64,000 nt of DNA from Bryopsis sp. KO-2023 (lineage: Eukaryota; Chlorophyta; Ulvophyceae; Bryopsidales; Bryopsidaceae): contig BSYQ01000001.1 of assembly GCA_030272585.1 (NCBI GenBank), positions 6,944,001-7,008,000 on the forward strand, in the 5' to 3' direction. The position numbers and the translations under genes were made by a program. How positions within the stretch are numbered: position 1 is the stretch's first letter; each line of letters opens with the position of its first letter. Positions 54,011 through 64,000 of this stretch are shown in pieces. The notes beneath the pieces were generated by a model. That model did no database searches and was not told where the DNA came from. It saw only the letters and a program-made list of their open reading frames with translations.

Positions 54011-56278
54011 GGCGTCTTTTCCTTTCCGTCCGTCACGGGGGCATGGAACGCGCGTGTCGATGCTCCTGATGGGGGTGTCGGGATAAGTTTGAAGTGCCGC
54101 TTGCGTGGAGCAGTGGGGAAAAGAACATAACAAAAAAAGAGGGAGAGAAAAATGAAAAAGATAGATCAGGTGTGTGTGTCTGTGTTTTATTTTTCCCGAG
54201 CGAGTCCAGGTGTGTTTTTTTTTAGATGGCAGGTGGGGGTTCTTGGGGGAATGGGTGCGACTCGCGGGGGTTGTGCAGGCGTTGTTTGACCGGCGTTTCT
54301 TGGGGGTACCGGTGACGAAGGGTTTGCCATTTCGTGGGGGCAGATTCTTTTTTCGGAGAAAGAAAAGAAAAAAAAAGGAAAGGAAAAAAAACTTGGGGGC
54401 AGAACGGGGTGGGAGTGACTTTGTTGGAAACGGACGAAAATGTTTTACTGCGAGATTTGGGACGGTTACTTGAGTATCGGCTGGGGAGTGCAAACAAGGT
54501 TGTATCTGTTCGTTTGTGCACCAATCGCAGCTTTTTTTTTTTTTTGCTCGGGTCCGATGGAACGAACGGACTACTGAGTATTCGAGAAGATCATATTATT
54601 TTACGTGTGTTTGTTTTTGTGCGGTTGTTTCGCTTCCCCCCTCCCAACGCTGTATGGCGAGCGAGGACTCGGGGTCGATTTAGAAAAAGAGAGAGTAAAT
54701 ATGAGTTAGAATTTGGGATTGGTACGTCGCGCGACGTGTTTTTCCGTCGTTGCGTCCACCCGGCCCCTATTGATATCAGACCCCTGCTTGCTCTTTTTTT
54801 TTCTCCTTTTTTTTTCTTTTTTAATTTTTCTTCTCTTTGTCAGGGGACAGGTTGCAAAACTATGTGTTTATGACTTTGGCAGCATTTTTATTTCTGCTGC
54901 CCTTCCCCCAACCCCCCCTTGAGCTCCCCAAATCCACAGGGAAAAAAAAAAGAATATAAACATAAACGCTCTGCTTTCAGGTGTTCATATTCTCCTGAAT
55001 TTTTTTTTTCGTTTTCTTTTTTTTTTTTTTTTGGTGTTGTGTCGGGAGATGATCGGTGCCAAGGCATTTTGCTGAAAGGATCCAGAACTTGGGGGTGGGA
55101 AAAGAAACGAAAGGTTGGCTATGTTGTTGGGTTGGGGAAATCGGGGTAATGGGGTCGATAGAGGTTTTTATGCCCCTGTGTACTTAAGCAGCAACATCTT
55201 TTTGTGGGATTTAGAAAAAAAAGGGGAAAAAAAAGTACCAGAGAAGAAAAGAGGCAATGCAAAAAAAAATTGTGTCGGAGCACCTTGATCTATGTTTGTT
55301 GGAACTCGACCAGGTAGGGTGTCTGGTAATTCGAAGGGTTTGGGCATAAAGTGGGGGTAAATCAAAAAAATCAAAAACAAAAAACACAAAAAAAAGGAAT
55401 GTCAGCGACCAAAGCAAAAAAAAAAAAAAAAAGAGAAAACCTTTGAAATTGAAAAAGGAAAGAAAGAAAGTTTGTCTGGGATACACCCTTCGGCTCTTTC
55501 GATTCGTGCATATGAAAACCAAAAAAAAAAAATCTAAGAAGAGAAAGGAAAAAAAACACAGTAGAAGTTATGTGTAGGCTAGGGGTTGGCTTAAGGCATA
55601 TGTTTTTCTGGGTTCGGATATTGGCCGGTATGAAAAAAAAACCTAAAAAAAACAATATCAGTTTTGTTATTTGGGGTGGTAGTGGTGTGGGTTGAGAAGA
55701 AATGGAGGGACCATTAACTTTGATGTCCATTTTTTTTTCTTTTTTCTTGTTTTTGGTTTTGGACCATGACGAAAGGAGTGTGTGGATTTCAGCACATCTT
55801 GTCCTCCTTTTTTTGTTTATTGAAAAAGGTTTGCATGTTTGGGGGTCGTTTAATTAAAAAAAGAGAGAAAAAGGGAAAGAAAAAAAAAATTGAGAGGATT
55901 TTCTTGCTTTGTCTGCATATATGTCCCAAATCGCCTGATTTTATGCACACACACACTTTTTTTTTTCTGTTTGAAACTGGGTGGGGATACGAGGGGGAAG
56001 AAAAAGAAAAAAAGAAATCTCATATTTTTATTGTGAAAAGGGTTCCTTTTTCGATGGTTTTCTCTACATCCAGAGAAACCGCCAAACGAGAAAGCGAAAA
56101 GTGGGCGGGGCGTTTTCTTCTTCTAACTGGACTTATGATTTGGATTTGTTGATTCAAAATTTGATAATTATGGGCTGGGTGGGTTGGGAGGAACACCTTA
56201 AAAAAAGAAAAAAAAACGTACGTATCGCTGTGTTTTCAAGTTGACCCAAGATGTAGGGCCGGTTCGCAATCGCCTTCT
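54011..56278. other. gene-empty low-complexity region
   Basis: About 2.3 kb dense in homopolymers: T13 near 54532, T16 near 55017 and A18 near 55417, plus many GGGG blocks. Frames here consist of K/F-rich artefacts of those runs. No splice-consistent exons, tRNA or inverted repeats were seen. The first part may be a long 3' UTR of the small membrane protein. Confidence 0.5.
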
Positions 56279-56973
56279 TTACAATCCTTCCCAATGGTGG
56301 TTTTTTAGAGAGTGAAAAAGGGTGTCCATGAGCCCTGGGCTGATTATATTACGGTACTGCTGGGCCTGATAGAATTCCCTAGGAGCGGTGTGTCTTTTCA
56401 ATGTGTAATTCTTGTCTGCCATTGAGCCAGAAGAGACTAACCTACCTTGCAGCAAAATTGTGGGCAAAGTTGGGGGGGGGGGGGGTTTACAGTGCCCCTC
56501 TTATACAATTCTAAAACTGGAATATCGAGTTTTGAGGTCATTCTCAATCCAACAGGGAACTGCTTCGGCTGATACACCTGCACTCAACAAGTCTGTGTTG
56601 GTTTCAACATGAATCTGGCAGGGCGTGAGCTTTTTTTCCTTCTGTGGAAGAAAATGAGTCATGGCAAATGACGATACAGCGTTGAGTAGATTTTTTCCTG
56701 GTCGATTCACCACGCCCTGAAAAGTGGATGGTGTTTTCTCGCAGTACACCACAAGGACCTTGCGCTGCCCACATTTCACTGAGTCTAAATTGGGAATGTG
56801 GTGGATGTGAAAGGACCTTGAGTACGAGGTTTTTTGTGCGAGAAATAGACACTTACCTTAAAACAGATGCACACACTATCACTTTTAAGCAGCACTCCAC
56901 CTGGTGTCCCCATCCTCAGGTTTGAAGGTTCTTGCTGAAAATTTTGCTTGGTTTGGTCTGCTGCCAGTAGCAT
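56279..56973 (-). CDS. unrecognised 168-residue protein
   Basis: Family not recognised. Four exons close in phase (56973-56857, 56764-56609, 56577-56507, 56441-56279). The protein begins MLLAADQTKQNFQQEPSNLR, has a short hydrophobic beta-like stretch RKVLVVYCEKTPSTFQGVVN and NAVSSFAMTHFLPQ, then the compact exon VYQPKQFPVGLRMTSKLDIP with VLELLVSSGSMADKNYTLKR across the last junction. It ends AQQYRNIISPGLMDTLFHSL and KNHHWEGL. Clean phase across three introns is the main evidence that it is real. The start is uncertain: a possible upstream exon from an ATG at 57142 (MALHICFDWEKRKRDQ) does not join in phase and overlaps the divergent DnaJ-type gene. No transit peptide, membrane span or catalytic motif seen. 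Confidence 0.5.
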
Positions 56974-57130
56974 TCAAAGGTATACCTCGGAACGAAGGGA
57001 AAAAGCCCCACAATGAATTGCCAGAAAACGCCTTATTCGTTTCTACATCCAAAGAACGCTCCATGATTCCGCTCACCCCAACCTCCGCCTCCACCTGATC
57101 TCTCTTTCTCTTCTCCCAATCAAAGCAAAT

Positions 57131-57809
57131 ATGCAAAGCCATGGCTTGGGACGTCGGCTCGCGACGACGGCCATGTATGGTTTGGGTGCTTTTTGGGGTG
57201 TCGGCGTCGTCGCCAAGCTGAGCCTTAACGCCGTCAAAGCCGTGGAAGTCCGCAGAGCAGTAGGTGGTCCCGCCAATTCTCTGTCAGTGTCGGCCATCAT
57301 CCCCAAGGAGTCGATTGATCGTCGCTGTGTTTCTTTCATGTGTCGCAGAGAGAGAGGAAGCAATTTTGTTCTCGATGTGTTGGTGCCAAGACTAGCCAAT
57401 GTCAAGTTTGTTTGGGTGAGTGTTGGTAGGTTGAATCCTTCGATTCAACCATGCAGTAAAATTCATGCTTCACAGCTCTCACCCCTGCAAACTGATTCCA
57501 GCAAACCCCAACTTCAATACAAGTTCTATGCATGCATGCCTGGCCAATGCATTGTTGGCACCTGACCATGGCAGACAGATGGATGCAGCTGTAAATAGAT
57601 CAGCTGGTTTCAACCCCAGTTCCAGAAAACTCCAGCACCAGACACCAATGATTTATTATGGATGGCTTTCAGGCGAGGGAGTTTTGGATTACAGAAGTTT
57701 TGTGAAGGCACCTGCCGAGTTGCTCTGTGTGTGCCCTCTCTGCAAAGGGAATGGAGAACAGAAATGTGCAAACTGCCTCGGGGTCGGGGTTGCTGTAAGA
57801 TCTTCTTGA
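57131..57809 (+). CDS. DnaJ-type cysteine-rich zinc-finger protein
   Basis: Small protein with a DnaJ-like zinc-binding repeat and no J domain, like plant BSD2-type and related organellar proteins; probably a folding or redox helper in plastid or mitochondrion. Three exons close in phase (57131-57259, 57349-57415, 57673-57809), giving 110 residues. The N-terminus is hydrophobic (TTAMYGLGAFWGVGVVAKLS) and could be a membrane span or part of a transit peptide. The zinc centre has two CxxC pairs per half: FCSRCVGAKTSQCQVCLG in exon 2 and CVCPLCKGNGEQKCANCLGV in exon 3. A GTAAG sequence lies 16 bases before the stop, so a further exon is possible, but no coding sequence was found downstream. An internal ATG at 57173 is an alternative start that would avoid overlap with the minus-strand neighbour. 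Confidence 0.75.
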
Positions 57810-58058
57810 TGTGAATTGATAGCACGGAAAGAGGTGTTCATTGACTGGCCAGCAACTCTCCATGATCAATATTACAAAATTAGCATCCCCTCTCATGCCC
57901 AATTCCTCCCTTTTTCTTTTCGACATATTTTTTCATCCGTGCATTCTACAAGTTCCCCCCTTTCTCCCCCCCCACACAAAAAACACTAAAGCCAATGTCT
58001 AGCCAGAAAAAAACTCCATGAAAACACATTTGTGGAATGTATACACCTATCTATACGA

Positions 58059-61000
58059 TTATCTGTTCTTTCTCGTTCGTTTGGGGCGGGGTGGGGGCTC
58101 CTCAATCTCGTCCTCTTCCATGGCATCCTCTTCCTGTTCATCTTGATGCTCAGATGCCTCCCTCTCCTCTTCTCTTGGCCTATCCAAACCACAAACAAAA
58201 ATTACAAGTTATATATATCCAAGTTCCGCAAGGCTAATCTGCCATCCAAAACACGGGGAATTCAGTATCGAGACGGGAAACCTCCCCTTTGTCGACACCT
58301 CCCAACATGATCATAGTGTCAGAACATGGATTGACAACCAGGAAACCCCAGTAGAAGAAATCAGCAGAGATAATTCCATCCACAGGCTTTTCTGTGCGAT
58401 ATAAAACCATATCCAACCTATGCAAACTGATCGCTCCAATAATATCCGGAGTCTCACCTCTTGGTACCGCTTCCGATGTCAAACGTGGGCATCCGCTTAC
58501 TCACAGGGGTTGATGGTGGTGGCTCTTTTCCAGCCGACATTCTCCCTGATGTGACCATTTCTGACAGGTACTCCTCTTCGTGAGTGACTTTGGACCGTCT
58601 CGATCCCGAATTGGGCAGGACCGGCTGCAAGTCACCGGAGCCTTCCGCGAGCTGACATTAAGAAAACACTGGGAGTTCATTGTCCAGAGCTGTGGCATTC
58701 ACTGTTCTCGAGTCGAACAAGCTTGCTGTGTTTGATGCTTTTTGTGTGTAGAACCATCTTCCATAGAAAACATTTCCAATACAGTGAGTTCAGTGAAGAT
58801 TGAGTTGGTTGAGCAATGGGGGCTTCGACTTGTCCCTACCTGCATGCTTCCTGTGTTGGCAGTGTTTCGTTCAGACCCCCCTTCGCTAATCTGGGTGGTG
58901 TCCCCACTGTCAGCGATGTTTCCGGTTGATAGATTGGATTGCAGCCTTTCCCCTCCGGAACGCTGGGCTGAGCCTCCAGCAAAGTGAATTTTGAGAGAAG
59001 CCCTCTCTCCGGGTGGTTCTGTTTTCTTCAGGGCTCCTCGCAAAGGCTGACGGACAGCTCGTTCCTGTGCATCAATCAGAATAAGATGTGGTATGTGAAA
59101 ACCGCATGCCTTACCCCATTTTCCAACAATTGATAGAAAACGGACGATCAAGGAGGCTCGTTGTGGCTAGGAGGATTCAAAGTGAATCTGAATTCACCAA
59201 CTAAGTTTAGAAAAAAAAACGCCTGACAGTTCAATCAGGTTCTGACCATAACGCTCCTACCTTCAAAGCCGTCAAAAAGGATACAAATGGAGCCCAAGAA
59301 TCATCTGCATCATCCCTTCCGGATGCCTGGCTGATTTCCTCCAGCTTTTGCACAATATCAGCAGCATCCCTAATCATAGAATAAATTTCAGCCGTTACGA
59401 TCATATCATGTTCGCCATATATATACTGAGCTAAGTGAATGTGATGCAACCCAATCCAAGAAGATTCAACAGCCGTTCCGTCATTAGAAATGCATGCACA
59501 CATGCATTCATGCATGCTAATTTGACATTTCACAAAACGAAGCAAATTTTAGTATGTCCTCTTGGGTTTCGGTTCCAGATTGATGTCAGCAAATGGGCTG
59601 ACCTTGGATTCGTCTTCGGAACGAAAGGGACCAGCCCTTCAAGGAAGGACAACCGGGAAGGTGGGGCCTGCATGCCATACTCAGCCCCATCCGACACCAC
59701 CGCCACCACGGAGGCACGTGATGGGGCTGCTTGAACCGCCACATAAGTCTGGGCAATTTTCTTGCTGAGATCCATGAAATGCTGCCATCTGGTGGCGGGA
59801 TCTCTCTCTTCCTCCTCGCTGCATGCAGTTTCATAGGACAGCCTCATCGCTTGCAAGTAAATGGTGGCGGTCTTTGTTGGATGCTCTTTTCTGATCAATT
59901 TGAGAGTGTGTCGAATGATGTCGGTGACTTCCTCCGGCTGACCCACGAGGAACTGCACAAAATGTGCTGCAAACTTCAGGCACTCGTCGGGCAATCCGCT
60001 GGTGACCAAGAACCTCCGGAGCTGACTGAGTGTGTCGATCACCGCATTGGCACCCGCTTTGGAATGACCCCCCTCATTTTCCCCAGACCCTGCCTCATCT
60101 ACCACAACATTGTTTCACGTTCCAATCCGGACGTTATGTGTTTACCAGAAGGGGCCTTACGCCATCAAGCACCCGCAGTTACGTCCAGAACAAAAAAATA
60201 AGAAAATTTGGCAATTCGAGTGGGTGCAATCTGAACACGATGCTTTGCAAAACAGCGGTTGTTATATGTGGAATCACCTGTCTCTGCCATCCTTTGCGAC
60301 CATTCCAGCCTTTCCTCCACCACCTCCCACAAGCGGCTGAACGACGCTGCTCTCAGTCTGAACCCCAGACTCTCATACTTGGTGCCTCGCACTTTGTCGA
60401 TGCTCCACATCGCATGCAGATCGAACATGATTTCCACCACTTTCCAACAAACCTCGACATCATGGGGGAGGTCTCCAGCGAGGATTTGCGTCAGGCAATC
60501 GACCAATCTTCCACTCTCCTTCACCAGCTCCTCCATGGAGCCGTCTTGTTCTGTTTCTGATCTTGCACTCACCAACAACAGCATCAACTCAAAACACATC
60601 AGCGCGGGGGATGCAACTGAAGTCGCGATGATAGGATTCCCGGCAGCCATTCCTAAGACGTCGTTCAGCAATCGATACACCCGATCTCTGTCCAAAGTGC
60701 ATGGGTGATCGATGGATTGCAGGACTGACAGGAAGGCCAGGGTTCGCCGTGTGGCAAGATTCAGCCGAACTAAGCAGGGATGGGTGGTTTCTGCACCACT
60801 ACTGGATGCCAGCTCGATTTCAGACAGGCATCGGAGGTCTTCGCATGCCGATTCCAAATTCGTCAGCAGCTCCTTGATGCATTCCGACAGCACCACTCTG
60901 CTCCTTTCCTGTGTAAAACCGCAGCAGATCCAATCTCACGCCATCTCCCACGAACATGCTTCGAAACGCAAGAAAAAGACGTTCGTTTGAACTCCAAATG

Positions 61001-64000
61001 GTTCAAATTGGGCATAGGAGTTGATCGACAGTTTTGTGTGCGTGTGTGCGATTTTGGGGATTTGTTTTTTTTTGGGGGGGGGAAAGGTTTTTTGCTCATT
61101 TCACCCGGAGCTCCTGAGGTCCATGACTTGCAGCAAACACGATCGTCAGAATGCACTGCTCCAGAACCGCTTCTTTGTGATGCCTGAAAAACCCTGAGGA
61201 AATCTTTCTCAGCAGCGCTTCAAATGCATCCTCCTCCCGTTTGAGAACGTACAGCTCCAGTTTCATGTAGCGGACCAATTTCACCAAGGAGGCAGTCTAC
61301 CTCACAAAACAGAGCGGACGCAAATATGCGTAAGTTAAGCAGTTGATTATATGGATAGAGGCGTACAACACCATATTTGACTCGAGTGGAAATTTTGCCA
61401 CATAAAATAGCAAAACAGGGGCACCATGGACTTTCCAATTCGAATGCAAAGAAATCAACATGAACGCATGCAACACATGAGTAACTAGCCTCTCGTTCTC
61501 CCCCCCTCTCACTCCCCAACAACCAGTAAAATCAACAAGGAAAAAAAAAGATTAAAGTCGAATGTCAAAAGAAACAGCTCTTTTCTTTAAAAAAGGGGGT
61601 GTTTGTCTCTATGATGCTTTCCCTCCATACCCACCTTGGCTTCGACCAAATTATAAACAAAAAAATTCAATACTATCGTTCGCATGAGATCCCTACCTTG
61701 TCCCCATCTGCCAGAAAGGTAGCGATCAGATTCCCGATTTCCTTCATAATGGAGAGGGTGATGTCTTGCAAGTCCCTCTCGCCCGCCCCCCTCCTTTTCA
61801 CTTTCCCCCTGGTTCGCCGTTCCTCGTGCACGCCCCCTTGCTCCACACCCACGGCTCTTCCCACACAACAATCCAGCAGAATCACCAAGTGCGTCAGCAT
61901 GGTGGGGGTCCTCTCGAATTCGTCGAAATCGTCATTGAGCCATCGCAGGATCGTCGCCCAGTCCCGAAAAACATCTAACCTGTTTTTCCATCTCTCCCTC
62001 TCAATTCTCGTACCTTAACCTCGGGAAACCAGTGAGATGCCCCCACTTGTTGAGTTTGTTCAAAGGAAATGCTCTCTTGTTCTTCGTTTTGTGGATGTGA
62101 AGAATTGATTGGGAATTTTCAACATGTTGATGCTTGCTGTTAAACATTTTCCAAAGATAACCTCCCCACCATAACATTGCGTACCTTTCGTACAGAGCAT
62201 CCACGATATCCACCACCATGTGCCTCTCCAGAACATCTCCTGACGAATTCTCAGATTCACCCTATAGAAACCATCGATGAGAAAATAGAACCAACGACCC
62301 CTCCAATGGGAACTTTGATGATTCCTTAAGCTGTTGCAGTCACATCAATGCTCCTTTCCAAAGAAAAGTTTCTTGAAATACATGCGTCAGATGACTTGGG
62401 TGAAGAGCAACCCAGATAGAATACCTCTGAGCTCGCCAACATATCCATCAATTTCAAAACGCCATGCAAATGGACGTCCTCTTCTGACTTCGATTCCCCT
62501 GATTGCACGCTCGCCTGACGCCAATCCAAAACTCGAGAAATTGTCATTTCGTTTTTTCTTTTCTGTTTCCGTCCAGTAATCTTAATTTTGAGAATTTGAA
62601 CCTTCCCCGGAATGTAGCAATGTCCAAAACAAAGTGAACACCATTGTTTATACTTTTATACTTGTTTTTGGCATGGAGGTGACTCACCTTGTGAACTTCT
62701 TCATCCAGAAGCTCGCAGACGAGCTCAGCGGCTGCGTGCCTTAAGCTTGGAGATTCGTCCAGCAGCAACCTAACATATGCAGAACGAAAAATAAATATGG
62801 CCCTTTCGAGAGTGTTTTCTAACAACGCAACAGTAGTAGGGGTTACTTCCAAAAAGTAACAAAAAGGGTTGCGACGGAATGATGAAAAGCATACGCAAAG
62901 AAAAAGGGATCGCTCGAATTTCTGGATCTCGTTTATGGCAATAGCAGTAACCAAACAACTCAGCACGATTTCTTCCTTCTTTTTTCTTTCTCTTTTCCCT
63001 TTGATTAGTGATTTCTTGATCGGCACCCACTTGTATATGTCACGGACTGCCTCGAAAGGGAGTTCCTCTGCCCTGACCAGCTTCGTTAGAATTTTCACTC
63101 CTTGTACAGCAACATCATCATCTATATCATCCACGAGCTCACACATACGCGTATTGAACCGGACGGTGAATTCGTGGAGAGGCAAAGCATTGTCATCATC
63201 TTCATATAGATTCAACAGGGCTTTCACCGCAGCCAACCTCACGACGGGCGCCTGAGAGTTTCGACGCAAAATAAATAAAATAAATAAAAATGAGACAGGA
63301 AATCATCATGATACGCCCATTCTCGTGCAGGATTTTCGCTACGATTTGTTGCTGGACAATCACAGCATTGGATTGCAACCAGGCCTTCAATTTCTTATTT
63401 TATACAGTTCACATTAATTTTTTAATGGAACGAAATGGAATTTGACTTTGATGGAAATCAGGTTTTGTGCAAATGAGCATATCAGTTAGGGACAGGTGAG
63501 TTCCAACTAATATTTATATATCTATACATCTTGATGTGAAGTTGATAGGACGTGAGCCAGAAGCTTTCCCCGCATCACAGCCATTCACCTACCCGATCAG
63601 ACATCGCCCAAGCGACATACTTGAGGTAATTATCGCTGAGAAATTCCGAGGGCAGAGCAGCACACCACTTTCCAAGTGCAGATATGACAACCGTCCTGAT
63701 TTCTGGGTCGACGTCACGAAATCGATGAGAAAACACCCCATTAAAAAACGTATTGATCACATCTTTGACATCGCTGACTTGACGATGTGACCTGTCTACT
63801 GTGCGCTTCAGCACGGATTTCTTCTCCTTCACCGCCTGTCGAAAAAGGATCACCAAGCTAAAGTTGGACCAGGTAGTGTCGAAAATTTAGAGATCTGTGT
63901 AGGAAATGATACTCTTACCCCCCCATTCACCCAACATTGCAAAGTTGAAAGACAATAATCAAGGCCTCTACTATTTCTGGTCGTTTTGATTTTTTTGGCT
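58059..64000 (-). CDS. SCC3: cohesin subunit SCC3/STAG, C-terminal part (cut by right edge)
   Basis: HEAT-repeat subunit of cohesin, which binds the kleisin and holds sister chromatids. Diagnostic exons near the right edge: FFNGVFSHRFRDVDPEIRTV, VISALGKWCAALPSEFLSDN, YLKYVAWAMSDR (stromalin conserved domain), then APVVRLAAVKALLNLYEDDD, FTVRFNTRMCELVDDIDDDV and AVQGVKILTKLVRAEELPFE, matching animal STAG1/2 and yeast Scc3. Further HEAT-like exons run leftwards: SLRHAAAELVCELLDEEVHK (about 62700), KLMDMLASSE, NWATILRWLNDDFDEFERTP (about 61900), FRHHKEAVLEQCILTIVFAA (about 61150), a large exon 60280-60900 (GRLVDCLTQILAGDLPHDVE) and TLSQLRRFLVTSGLPDECLK (about 60000). The tail is disordered and acidic (EEEREASEHQDEQEEDAMEE), ending RPKRTRKNR with TAA at 58059-58061. 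The N-terminus lies beyond 64000. Exon joins were only partly checked. Confidence 0.88.

Noticed and set aside
53437..54493. Long minus-strand frames (199 and 288 codons) opposite the small membrane protein
   Set aside because: They mirror the G/C-ending codon bias and the proline/valine repeats of the plus-strand gene; there are no domains and no splice support.
54334..54873. A 179-codon plus-strand frame in the low-complexity region
   Set aside because: It is made mainly of homopolymer-derived K and F stretches, with no domain or splice partner.
56885..57142. A first exon (MALHICFDWEKRKRDQ) for the 168-residue protein
   Set aside because: Its donor sites are phase 0 while the only acceptors before the next exon need phase 1, and its ATG overlaps the coding start of the divergent DnaJ-type gene.
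1..64000. Search for CRISPR arrays, tRNA/rRNA genes, prokaryotic operons or phage
   Set aside because: No regularly spaced repeats, clover-leaf-like genes, rRNA motifs or operon structure were seen; spliceosomal introns throughout show nuclear eukaryotic DNA.

Overview
This window is nuclear DNA from an intron-rich eukaryote. Genes lie on both strands, roughly every 2-3 kb, and most are cut into 3 to 12 or more exons by GT-AG introns of about 80-550 bases. Several products point to a photosynthetic organism with a primary (plant-type) plastid. These are a two-domain plastid co-chaperonin (CPN20), a CGFS glutaredoxin of the chloroplast GRXS14 type, a transaldolase with a plant-like transit peptide, and a coiled-coil protein with a transit-like N-terminus. 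None has the signal-plus-transit leader expected of a secondary plastid. Other genes are ciliary in type (an AXDND1-like axonemal protein and a TSNAXIP1-like coiled-coil protein), so the organism probably makes flagella at some stage. The alpha-hydroxyacid oxidase ends in SKL but carries lactate-oxidase-type active-site residues, as in green algae and cyanobacteria. A TTTAGGG-type repeat trace fits the green lineage. The best guess is a flagellated green or other primary-plastid alga; I cannot name the genus.

Layout, left to right. 1-10 kb: Derlin, UDP-GlcNAc pyrophosphorylase and the AXDND1-like gene, all on +. 10.7-16.3 kb: transaldolase and an ankyrin protein with a signal peptide, both on -. 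Transaldolase intron 2 holds a MULE-like transposon remnant with telomere-like repeats. 16.5-24.5 kb: CPN20 (+), hydroxyacid oxidase (-), GRXS14-like glutaredoxin (+). 24.7-29.2 kb: TSNAXIP1-like protein and an M14 carboxypeptidase, both on -. 29.6-36.5 kb: plastid coiled-coil protein (+), archaeal-type phosphoglycerate mutase (-), and an NSI-like GNAT acetyltransferase (+) that starts 139 bases from the mutase. 36.8-45.3 kb: a very large leucine-rich-repeat protein with tandem unknown modules, then an intronless DUF676-type lipase, both on -. 45.9-52.6 kb: tandem-CCCH/ankyrin protein (-) and a DUF3754 membrane protein (+). 53.7-57.8 kb: a small tail-anchored protein (+), 2.3 kb of gene-empty low-complexity DNA, an unrecognised 168-residue protein (-) and a DnaJ-type zinc-finger protein (+). 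58.1-64 kb: the C-terminal part of cohesin subunit SCC3/STAG (-), cut by the window edge.

There is no operon logic. The genes are housekeeping, plastid and ciliary, and neighbours are usually unrelated. Many pairs are head-to-head over short gaps (ankyrin/CPN20, oxidase/glutaredoxin, carboxypeptidase/plastid coiled-coil, mutase/GNAT, CCCH/DUF3754, unknown/DnaJ-type), so shared bidirectional promoters are likely. Exon boundaries were read by eye from splice sites and reading phase; where the phases do not close, I say so. No tRNA, rRNA, CRISPR array or prokaryotic replicon feature was seen.
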